NCBI GenBank assembly: GCA_030847615.1
Contig: JAUMIR010000002.1
Coordinates: forward strand, 282,824,028-282,888,027
DNA length: 64,000 bases
DNA from: Gambelia wislizenii
Taxonomy: Eukaryota; Chordata; Lepidosauria; Squamata; Crotaphytidae
Reading direction: 5' to 3'
Part shown: positions 10,856 to 19,799 of the stretch, piece by piece
Numbering within the stretch: the stretch's first letter is position 1
Layout: every line of letters begins with the position of its first letter
Translations under genes and position numbers: made by a program
The notes under the pieces: model-generated
The model's input: the letters and a program-made list of their open reading frames with translations, nothing else
Databases searched by the model: none
What the model was told of the DNA's origin: nothing

Positions 10856-12450
10856 TAGAATACAAATAACAAATAACACATGTGCTGATACGACGGACTT
10901 CAACTGTAAGGCATTTTCCTTTCTCCTCTTCACATGTTCTGATCTTTCATGATTTTGAGGACACATGGGAACTTGTGGGAACCACAAAATAGTGTCAGTA
11001 TTGTGGCTTTGCTCCTCCTCGTTTCTCATACTGGCAGCCAAATACCAGGGAGTGAGTGTGCGCGTGGACAGAGGGAGTTACCAAGGTGCAAATCAGAGAA
11101 TTCTGTTTCTCTTCAACTTCCCACAGCTGTGGAAAATCTTGCCAGACCTGCAACTTCTGCCCATGTGGTCTCATCATGGAAAGTCTCACAACCAGTGCCA
11201 CACTCCATCTGCTGAGAGACAAAAGAGATGTTGAAAGGTTACTGCCACAGGCGGGGAGCTGATGAACCAAAAGAAGAAGATAAGGGAATACCCGCAGCAG
11301 GGACGGAGGAAAAGTGAAGTCAGGAGTCTCTAGTATTCCTTTGGCCAGATGGGATGCCCACCCATGCCAATTCTGAGACTTGAAGGGGGTGTCAGGAACT
11401 GAACCTCTCAGTTCCCTCCTGCGCAACCCTCCTGGTTCCATTGAGGCTTAAAAGCAAGCCAGGGCAGGAACAGGTGCTCCTCTAGGAGAGAGGAAGAGAA
11501 GATGGGGAGGCAGAACACTTCAGGCTTTTATTTATGGCATTTATCCCCTTCTGGCCAAGCCTTCCTCCTCTGGCCACCAGACATTTGGCTGGCAGGGCGT
11601 AGTGTAGGGAAGAGAGTGAAGTGAGGGGGCGAGTCGGATTTGGCTGCTAGAAAGGATGGGCAAAAGGAGCAGCACAGCCTTGGAAGGGTTCGGTTTGGGG
11701 AATCATAGGAGAGAGGGGGGTTCTCCACCTCCTCACGTGACGGTGCTAAAGGGTAAAGATGGCCTTCCTCTCCTCTTGTGGACAGATGAGAACCATCTGC
11801 CCTTGGACCTGTGCTCCATCTCTCAGGTGTTCCCTGGAAGACCGCATTACCCACATCATCATCCTGTGGCCCTGGGGCTCCTGCAGGCTAGGGGCAGGAT
11901 TTGCTTGGGTCAGGAGGCAGAACAGCACACCCACATCATTTCCCCTAAAAGCACCTTCCCTTTTGAGCTGCAGCACAGCCAGACAATCCTTTCTTGTGCC
12001 TCAGGGACCTGAAAGACAAGAAGAAAGGGATACTTCAGAAAGCTGTTTCTCCTCAAACGTTTGGCTGCCTTAGTCAAAAAGTGCTCAACAGGAAGGGAAA
12101 GGGCCTGAAAAGGATGGAAAGCAAAGCCTGGTGTCCAGATCAACACCCATCATTCCATACCTGGGCCCCTCTCAGGACCATCTTGGAGTGAGGCAATGTC
12201 CAACACGTCCCCTTGGCACCATGCTAACTTCTGGTGGGGAGGGTGGGTGAATCCTTTCTATGGTGCCCACTTGGCCACACCTCCTACCTTATCCATACAG
12301 ACTGAGGAGGGTGGGGCAGAAGTATGTCCATCCCAGCTCAGAGTCCTCAGAACAGAGGTGAAGGATAATCAGACCTCACCTCCCAAGAGGCAAGATCTGC
12401 CAGGTGAAGAATGACCTTGGATCCTTGGATGAGATTAGCTTCCCTTTTGC
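10856..12450 (-). other. 3' flank and probable 3' UTR of the left-arm gene copy
   Basis: This low-copy sequence matches 25,081-26,715 in the right arm and 49,165-50,830 in the third copy. It lies directly 3' of the terminal exon. It contains a conserved acceptor-like site (TCTTGTCTTTCAG on the - strand, about 12,013-12,025) followed by an open stretch beginning Val-Pro-Glu-Ala-Gln-Glu-Arg-Ile-Val-Trp, so a further 3' exon or a UTR intron is possible. The left copy ends at the minisatellite block before any AATAAA. Confidence 0.5.
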
Positions 12451-13295
12451 TTAGAAGAGTTTACCTTGAGCCAATGGTGGTGAGGGCACCCACTCTGTCT
12501 CTTCTAAGCTACTCAGGTCATCCAGAGTATCTTCCTCCTCTGTGGAGTCCTGTCAATCAGAGTCATTAATTTCAAACTTCAGCTGTATCTCAACAAAAGC
12601 CAAGACTAAAGATTGGAGCACCACAGGAACTCAAAGAACCCAAAGAGAGAGAGGCCATGGAAAGATATTAATATTTTTCATTTATGTCCTTCCAAACTGC
12701 TGTAACTGCCAAGAAAAGCACTGTGAAAGTCTTTCCTTCAAAGCTTGGATATCAAAAGTGCAGTCAACAAATGCCAAATTTTATCCCTGCTTGTGAGTCT
12801 TGGCCTTGCCCATCCTGCAACATCCCTTGTAGCTGCTCTTCATAGGAGGGACATCCTCCAGTTCACCCCTGCCCTTCCATTTGGCAGGGGGGGCAGCCTT
12901 TCCTTCCTTACCCAAGTGCTGGGAGACTCTTCCGTCTCAGAACTTCTCTTCTGGAGGGACTCCAATGCTCTAGGGAAAAAAGTCCCCCACAGATAAGAAT
13001 ATAAAGCCCAAAGAGGAGCCCCCCAATACTAGACTGCAGGTGACTCCTCTGAGTTGCAACCCAAGAGCGGCCAGCAAGCCAGCTCCTGCTCTTCCCTCTT
13101 CAGAAATCAGAGCACCAGAGGGTGTTTCAGCAGGATTCTGCCACTGAGGATGGAGGATCCATACCACAGCTGGATCTTTCCTCTTCTCTGGCAGCAGAGG
13201 AAGGCCTACCTGTCTGAATTGGGATTACGCTCCCGCAATTCCATCTTCACACTGCTTATATCCGCAAGAGTGTCATGCAGATCCTCTGATGAATC
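12451..13295 (-). pseudogene. Multi-exon acidic protein gene, left-arm copy (last three exons only)
   Basis: Three exons with GT-AG borders remain on the - strand: A (13,210-13,295, 86 nt, phase 0 to 2, starting DSSEDLHDTLADISSVK), B (12,912-12,969, 58 nt, phase 2 to 0, ending SPSTW) and the terminal A exon (12,451-12,549, starting DSTEEEDTLDDLSSLEE and ending LAQGKLF, stop). They correspond exactly to the last three exons of the intact copy at 48,330-49,164, and all three are open and in phase. Upstream exons present in the right arm (23,276-24,130) are deleted here, the junction lying near 13,345. The stub could be expressed only if a new 5' end exists. Confidence 0.65.
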
Positions 13296-13344
13296 CTGTG
13301 AATCAGATTCATTCCATTAGTCATTCCCACCATCCACTGGTCCC

Positions 13345-14275
13345 ACAGGCATGGGGGGGGCATTGGTGCAGGGGCCCCTGTCTTGCCGGCCCCCCTGACT
13401 CCCTCCTCAGGTGGGGGTAGGACAGTAGCACTGAGCTGTAGCAGTTGGAGGCTGCAGGAGACAGGCGGACTTGCTTACTTGTACGAGAGCCAGGAGGAGG
13501 GGAGAGGTTCGAGAGAGAAAGGCTGGTGGGTGGGTGACTGTGAGGCTCCTCAGGGTCATGCGGGGGGGGGGCTCTGCCATGCAGGGTGGGGTGGGGGAAG
13601 GCAAGCTGTGGGAGGCCCCTCCTAACTCTCCTCCTGCAAAACAGGAGAAAGAGAAAGAGAAAGAGAAAGAGAGCAAGGCCAAAACCTCATGCAGTAACCA
13701 TAGGGCCTTTTTTTAAAAAAAGCAGTGTCTCCTTCCTCCTTCTTTCCTCCGCCCACCAGCAGGACAAGCTGCCCCCCATGTGGCTGAAGCTGGGAGGACT
13801 TTGCTGCTCCTTCGCCCCCTCCTGCAAGGGGATCCTCAAAAGGAAAGCCAGCTGTTTGTTCCTATTTATGTCAGAGAGGTGTGTGTGTGTGTGTGAGGGA
13901 GGGAGGGAGGGAGGGGGAAGGGATGTGTGTGGGTCATCTCTTTCCCTCTCTTTCTCCCCTGCTCTCTTAGGGAAAGGGTGGTCCCTTCCCCCTTCAGAAA
14001 GGGCTTCTTTCTTTCTTTCCAGTCCCTTCTCTTCCTTCCTGTCTCTCTCCTGTCTGATCTCTCTTCTCCCCTTTTCTGCCTCTACTGGAAGAATGGTGTC
14101 CCCCCTCTTCTGCCCTCCAACGGTCCCCATTGGGCAGCCACACTCCACATAGATCCCCTCCATCCCATATTTCCTGCTGCTCTTAAAATGCCCTGGTTTC
14201 TCTCCCCTCCCTCCCTTTCCCCCTTGGTCTTCAGCTTACTCCCCTTGCTGCCAACTGAGTTCAACCTCCAAAAGG
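13345..14275. other. Low-complexity low-copy block (left arm)
   Basis: Purine/pyrimidine-biased sequence with (GAAAGA)n at 13,640-13,680, GT- and GGGA-runs at 13,877-13,915, and CT-rich stretches. It matches 22,518-23,275 plus 19,600-19,799 of the right arm, where a CR1 splits it. On the - strand an ATG-initiated segment (ending at a CAA|GTAAGC donor-like site near 13,480) is conserved between arms. It could be a 5' exon of the gene, but nothing matching it was seen at the third copy. Confidence 0.35.
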
Positions 14276-14277
14276 AA

Positions 14278-14510
14278 TGTGTGTGTTTGCCTATGTGCCT
14301 TCAAGTGACTTCTGACTAAGGCAAAACTATCATTGGGTTTTCTAGGCAAGGTTTGTTCAAAAGGTGTATGCCTTTGCCTTATTTTGAGGCTGAGAGAGTG
14401 TGACTTGCCCAAGGTCACCCAGTGGGTTTTCATGGCTGAGTAAGGATTCAAAATCTGGTCTCCACAGTCATAGCGCACTGCTGAAACTTCTACAACACTC
14501 TTGCTCTTTT
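14278..14510 (-). mobile_element. tRNA-derived SINE, Sauria type (left arm)
   Basis: Read on the - strand: a tRNA-like head with GACTGTGGAGACCAG and a degenerate B box, a body with AACCCACTGGGTGACCTTGG and CTCTCTCAGCCTCA, and a 3' end (AGTCACTTGAAGGCACA) resembling the Bov-B/RTE tail of Sauria SINEs. The right-arm copy is at 19,355-19,585. Confidence 0.75.
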
Positions 14511-14624
14511 AACTGAAGAAGATAAATAAAAATTTGGAGTAATATTACTGGGAACAATGGTTTTATTGTTGTCACTAAAACACCAGTATCCCATTAGTGT
14601 TATGTGAGAGCCATTGGGCTACAG

Positions 14625-14966
14625 CAGTGGTTCTTATCCTTTTCTTTACCCCCTTTAAATATCTTTTGATGTCCCAAGACTTAACTCAAGATTTAAAACC
14701 CTAATAATAATAGATAACAGCAACAGCAACAACAACACAATTACACCATCCATTAAACTTTCCCTCAGAGGCACTCTTCCTTCTCCCTGCAAGTTTGTGG
14801 CTGGAGTGGATTGAATGGCAATGTGCAGGCCAAGCCAGACAGACAGCCTTTGCCTTGGGTCCTGTCATGTGGCTGCTCCATGACAGGGAGCAGGTGGGCC
14901 AAGCAGCCTTCAAGCCATTGTGGACCCCCTGTGAGGACATTGTTGACCCCAGCTTAAGAACCACTG
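14625..14966. mobile_element. hAT-like MITE (left arm)
   Basis: Terminal inverted repeats CAGTGGTTCTT and AAGAACCACTG bound a 342-bp non-coding element. The flanking octamers GGCTACAG (14,617-14,624) and GGCTAGAG (14,967-14,974) are a slightly diverged 8-bp target duplication, typical of hAT. It contains short AAT/CAA simple repeats. The right-arm copy is at 18,880-19,236 with flanking CTCTTGCC and CTGTAGCC. Confidence 0.8.
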
Positions 14967-15080
14967 GGCTAGAGAATGCTGAAAAAGGAACACTGCAACC
15001 AGACCTTGAGAAGGGTGCTGGCAGGGGAATTCTGGGAGATGTAAACCAAAAGTAAATTTCCCAGGCTCTGAATGCAGCCT

Positions 15081-15629
15081 AGAATCATAGAATCATAAGG
15101 CTGGAAGAGACCCCAAGAGGCATCCCATCCAATCTGCTTCTGCCCTGCAGGAACACAATCAAAGCCCTCAGGACAGATGGCCATCCAGCCTCTGCTTAAA
15201 AACCTCCAAAGAAGGAGATTTCACCACACCCCAAGGCAATGTATTCCACTTCCTAACAGCTCTTACTGTCAGGAAATTTTTCCTAATGTTTAGGTGGAAT
15301 CTCTTCTCCTGTAATTTGAGCCCACTTCTCCGTGTCCTAGTCTCTGGAGCAGCAGAAAACAAGCTTGCCCCATCCTCAGTATGATACTCCTTCAAATATT
15401 TCAACATGGCTATCAAGTCATCTCTCAACCTTCTCTCCTCCAGGCTAATTATGACCAGCTCCTGAAGCCACTCCCCATAGAGACCTTCCACCATCCTTCT
15501 CAATATCCTTCCTGAATTGTGCTGCCCAACACTGGACACAGGTGAGGTCTGACCAAAGCAGAATGGAGTGGTACTATTACTTCCCTTGATCTAAACACTA
15601 TATTCCTATTAATGCAGCCTAAAATCACA
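15081..15629 (-). mobile_element. CR1 fragment at inner end of left arm
   Basis: A CR1 3' fragment on the - strand. Its tail (ATAGAATCATAAGG on the + strand) is at 15,081 and it encodes the C-terminal ORF2 codons (LVIISLEERRLRDDLIAMLK). Its 5' side stops at about 15,629, exactly where similarity to the right arm (18,300) stops. Confidence 0.88.
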
Positions 15630-16150
15630 TGAGTCAGCAGTGTGATGCAGCAGCTAAAAAAGCCAATGCAATTCAAGGCTACATTAATATGCGTATAGTG
15701 TCTAGGTCAAGAGAAGTAATGATACCACTCTTTTCTGCTTTGGTCAGGGCTCACCTGGAATATTGTGTCCAGTTGTGGGCGCCACAGTTCAGGAAGGATA
15801 TTGAGAAATTGAAACGTGTCCAGAGGAGGGCGACCAGAATCGTGGGAGGTCTGGAAGCCATACCCTATGAGGAGTTGCTTAGGAAACTGGGCATGTTTAG
15901 TCTGGAGAAGAGAAGGTTGAGAGGGGACATGACACCCATGTTTAGATATTTGAAGGGATGTCATACTGAGGATGGGGCAAGCTTATTTTTTGATGCTTCA
16001 AAGACTAGGACACTGAGCAATGGGTGCAAACTATAGGAGAAGGGATTCCACCCAAACATTAGGAAGAACTTCCTGACAGTAACAGCTGTTTGGAAGTAGA
16101 ATACGTTGACTCATAGTGTGGTGAAGTCTCCTTCTTTGGAGATATTAAAA
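15630..16150 (+). mobile_element. CR1 fragment in spacer, head-to-head with the previous CR1
   Basis: On the + strand it encodes MSQQCDAAAKKANAIQGYIN, then a CR1 C-terminal region (VQRRATRIVGGLEAIPYEEL) up to an in-frame stop near 16,035. It lacks the CR1 tail and ends at about 16,150 against the dispersed repeat. Confidence 0.88.
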
Positions 16151-16154
16151 CAGA

Positions 16155-16250
16155 GGCGGGAAGAAGCCAGCAGCAGATGCAGGCAAAACCTCAGAAAGAA
16201 ACAATTCCAGAACACGGCCTCACAGCCAGGAAAAAACCCAAGGAAAATCT
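16155..16250. repeat. Dispersed repeat, unclassified
   Basis: Matches part of 7,770-7,880 (core AGCAGATGCAGGCAAAACCT, then ACACGGCCTCACAGCC). It lies directly between the spacer CR1 and the gene fragment. Confidence 0.45.
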
Positions 16251-17060
16251 ATGGATGCCAGCGTTCAGGAAGTCTCTCCCATCATGTTGGTAAGGAAGGA
16301 AAGGCAGAAGCCCCAATTCACAAATGGGGCAGTTCCCTCTCCTCCCCTGCTGACTCTTCGTATGCATTTCCCATACTTTGGATACCTTCTTGCAGGAAGG
16401 CCAGTATGGGGGCAGGTGGGCTTGGATGTAGCCTCAGGCCTTAACCTCCCATTTGATGAGCCAGCAGAGGAGAGAGTCTCCTTATAGTTGGCCAAGCAGG
16501 GTTGGCCTTGGAGGCAGGGATGTGCCAGCATCAAAGGCCAAACCCTTTATCCTTCCCACATCCATCCCTTGTACATCTCCTTTGCCCTTTCCCCATCGCT
16601 TCCCTTTGGTTGCCCTCTCCAACCACTCCATATCTGGTTTCTGCATGAGGGAATAAACAAATGACACTGCTCCAAAGGATTCAAGAGAAGAGCAAGTGGA
16701 CACAGTTTGTGGCACTGACAGCTTGAAGAGCCACCTGGGGGGCCCACGCCACCTTAAGCCAGGTAGGTCATTGTCTGGTGAGAGGGGAGAGGAGACAGCA
16801 AGGTTATGCAGACCATCCCTAAGAGGGATGGTGAAAGAGGCAGATGAGGCACACGTGCACCCTGTAGTGCTAAGTTCTGATTGCATAACTCATGGAGTAA
16901 GAAAATTCCTGAAGTCCAAGTTTCCACTTTCATTTGGAAATGCAAACTCTCTTGCAAAGAGCTCTGAGCACTGCAGTGGTGAGCGTCCAGTAGGAGCCCT
17001 TGTTCAGGGCCAGTTTAAGGGATTTTGGGGGCCCTGCAACAATTTATTTTGGAGGCCCCA
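16251..17060 (+). pseudogene. Multi-exon gene, 5' fragment in the spacer
   Basis: The segment aligns with 40,655-41,255 and, after skipping the copia insertion, with 46,834-47,060. It includes the donor end of the first class B exon (AGTCTCTC..GTTG|GTAAGG near 16,285) and a class A exon at 16,678-16,762. That exon is 85 nt instead of 77, contains a G/C-rich change and no longer keeps the phase 0 to 2 rule, so it is frameshifted. No copia insertion is present here, so this is the empty-site counterpart. The fragment ends before the next exons. Confidence 0.7.
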
Positions 17061-17118
17061 TATGTTTATCTCAGGTGAATGTAACCTAACCTATTCACAG
17101 TACAGGATGTTCAGATTA

Positions 17119-17326
17119 CAGTAGGACCCCTGTACCAATGATTCATTATCCACTGATTCAGTCTAGCCACAGTCCTGTCTAGCCATTTTCTAGGTCCTCC
17201 AAGGCAGTTCCTTACCATATTTTAAACCAGAAGTCCCATTATTTTTAATGGCATTTGCTATTATCCACAGTTTTTGGTATCCACACCCCCCAAACCAATC
17301 CCCGGTGGATAAGGGGAGGCTACTAT
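17119..17326. mobile_element. Tigger/mariner-like MITE
   Basis: The element starts CAGTAGGACCCCTGTACC after a TA and ends with a degenerate complement (GGATAAGGGGAGGCTACTA) before TA. TIRs of this kind and a TA target are typical of TcMar-Tigger MITEs. It is non-coding. Confidence 0.55.
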
Positions 17327-17348
17327 ATTACATAATTTGACACCAATA

Positions 17349-18155
17349 CAGTTGCCCCTCCACATTCGCGAACTTAGCATTCGCGGTTTTGATTATTCGC
17401 GGTTTTGGGAGGGCCCCCCGCGCTCCCAAAACCACGACAAGGGGCCTCCTGGAGGCCCTGTGAAGGCCCGGGGTGGGAGGGGGGAGGCCCGGGGAGGGAG
17501 ACGGGAGGGCCGGGGAGGCCTTCACGGGGCCTTAGAAGGCTCCGTGAAGGCCCGGCGTGGGAGGGGGAGGGCTGGCGAGGCCTCCACCGGGCCCCGTGAA
17601 GGCCTTGGGAGGGTGGGGGGAGGCCCCGGGGAGGGAGGGTGGAGGGTGGGGGGAGGCCTTCACGGAGCCTTGGAAGGCTCCGTGAAGGCCTGTGGAGGCT
17701 GGGGGGAGGCCACGGAGGCCGTGAAGGGGGGGAGGCCGTGAAGGCCTGTGGAGGGTGGGGGGTGGGGGGAGGCCTTCACGGAGCCTTGGAAGGCTCCGTG
17801 AAGGACTGGGGAGTTTGGGGGGATGCCGCGGAGGCCTTCACGGAGCCTTCCAAGGCTCCGTGAAGGCCCCGGGGAGGGAGGGGGGAGGATGGGGGGAGGC
17901 CTTCATGGAGCTTTGGAAGGCTCCGTGAAGGCCTGGGGAGGGTGGGGGGAGGCCACAGAGGCCTTCACGGAGCCTTCCAAGGCTCCGTGAAGGTCCCGGG
18001 GAGGGAGGGGGGAGGGTTTCAGAGGCCTTCACGGAGCCTTGGAAGGCTCCGTGAAGGCCTGGGGAGGGTGGAGGGAGGGCAATCAATATTCACGGTTTTT
18101 TGACATTCGCGGGGGTCCGTGGAACCTAACCCCCGCGAATGTCAAGGGACAACTG
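17349..18155. mobile_element. Tigger-like MITE expanded by an internal palindromic minisatellite
   Basis: The ends are CAGTTGCCCCTCCACATTCG and its complement CGAATGTCAAGGGACAACTG, flanked by TA (17,347-17,348; 18,156-18,157). Between them lies a GC-rich array of about 55-60 bp units. Most units contain a palindrome built from CCTTCACGGAGCC and GGCTCCGTGAAGG around TTGGAA or TTCCAA. Open frames here are Gly/Arg-rich artefacts of the repeat. Confidence 0.75.
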
Positions 18156-18240
18156 TATAGGCAGTAACATAATTTTTTTTTGTTTATTAGCAATTAATGT
18201 AGTGGTGTAGATTTCTTCAAAGAAAAGAAAGAGTGGACAA

Positions 18241-18767
18241 CAAGTTGAACATAAGTTAGCAGTGTGATGCAGGAGCAGCAAAAAAAAAAAAAAAAGCCGA
18301 TGTGATATTAGGCTGCATTAATAGGAATATAGTGTTTAGATCAAGGGAAGTAATAGTACCAGTCCATTCTGCTTTGGTCAGACCTCACCTGTGTCCAGTG
18401 TTGGGCAGCACAATTCAGGAAGGATATTGAGAAGGATGGTGGAAGGTCTCTATGGGGAGTGGCTTCAGGAGCTGGGCATGTTTAGCCTGGAGAAGAGAAG
18501 GCTGAGAGGTGACTTGATATCCATGTTGAAATATTTGAAGGGATATCATACTGAGCAAGCTTGGAAATTTCCTGACAGTAAGAGCTGTTTGGAAGTGGAA
18601 TACATTGCCTTGGAATTTGTTGAAGTCTCCTTCTTTGGAGGTTTTTAAGCAGAGGCTGGATGGCCATCTGTCGTGAGGGCTTTGATTGTGTGTTCCTGCA
18701 GGGCAGAAGCAGATTGGATGGGATGCCTCTTGGGGTCTCTTCCAGCCTTATGATTCTATGATTCTAG
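18241..18767 (+). mobile_element. CR1 fragment at inner end of right arm
   Basis: A CR1 3' fragment with its tail at 18,750-18,767. It is the partner of 15,081-15,629 in inverted orientation but extends about 60 bp further 5', including a poly-A run at 18,280-18,295. The coding part is shortened by a deletion near 18,560. Confidence 0.85.
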
Positions 18768-18879
18768 GCTGCATTCAGAGCCTGGGAAAGTTACTTTTGG
18801 ATTACATCTCCCAGAATTCCCCTGCCAGCACCCTTCTCAAGGTCTGGTTGCATTGTTCCTTTTCCAGCATTCTCTTGCC

Positions 18880-19236
18880 CAGTGGTTCTTAACCTGGGGT
18901 CAACAATGTCCTCACAGGGGGTCCACAAAGGCTTAAAGGCTGCTTGGCCCACCTCCTTCCTGTAGTGGAGCAGCCACGTGACAGGACCCAAGGCAAAGGC
19001 TGTCTGTTTGGCTTGGCCTGCACATTGCCATTCAATCCACTCCAGCCACAAACTTGCAGGGAGAAGGAAGAGTGCCTCCACGGGAAAGTTTAATGGATGG
19101 TGTAATTGTATTGTTGTTGTTGTTGTTGTTGCTGCTATTGCTGTTATCTATTATTATTGGGGTTTTAAATCTTGAGTTAAGTCTTGGGACATCAAAAGAT
19201 ATTTAAAGGGGGTAAAGAAAAGTTTAAGAACCACTG
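18880..19236. mobile_element. hAT-like MITE (right arm)
   Basis: The partner of 14,625-14,966, with the same TIRs and a TGT simple repeat at 19,107-19,135. It predates the inverted duplication. Confidence 0.8.
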
Positions 19237-19354
19237 CTGTAGCCCAATGGCTCTCACATAACACTAATGGGATACTGGTATTTTAGTGACAACAATAAAA
19301 CCATTGTTCCTAGTAATATTACTTCAAATTTTTAATTATATTCTTCAGTTAAAA

Positions 19355-19585
19355 GAGCCAGAGTGTTGTAGAAGTTTCAGCAGTGCACTATGACTGTGGA
19401 GACAAGATTTTGAATCCTTACTCAGCCATGAAAACCCACTGGGTGTCCTTAGACAAGTGACACTCTCTCACCCTCAAAATAAGGCAAAGGCATACACCTT
19501 TTGAACAGTAGGTGCCTAGAAAACCCAATGATAGGTTTGCCTTCGTCAGAAATCACTTGAAGGCACATAGGCAAACACACAAATG
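19355..19585 (+). mobile_element. tRNA-derived SINE, Sauria type (right arm)
   Basis: The partner of 14,278-14,510, read on the + strand: ACTATGACTGTGGAGACAAG, AAAACCCACTGGGTG, CTCTCACCCTCAAAATAAGG and the 3' AAATCACTTGAAGGCACATA. Confidence 0.75.
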
Positions 19586-19799
19586 CCTTTTGCAGGTTGA
19601 ACTCAGTTGGCAGCAAGGGGAGTAAGTTGAAGACCAAGGGGGAAAGGGAGGGAGGGGAGAGAATCCAGGGCATTTTAAGAGCAGCTGGAAATATGGGATG
19701 GAGGGGATCTATGTGGAGTGTGGCTGCCCAATGGGGACCTTTGGAGGGCAGAAGAGGGGGGACACCCTTCTTCCAGTAGAGGCAGAAAAGGGGAGAAGA

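Noticed and set aside
9631..10881. Open frames of 209-416 codons on both strands
   Set aside because: All lie in the GC-rich minisatellite, are Pro/Gly-rich, overlap on both strands and arise because the repeat unit has few stop codons.
13586..14163. 188- and 158-codon frames on opposite strands
   Set aside because: Low-complexity Ser/Lys/Glu-rich translations of CT/GA-biased DNA, with the right-arm counterpart split by a CR1.
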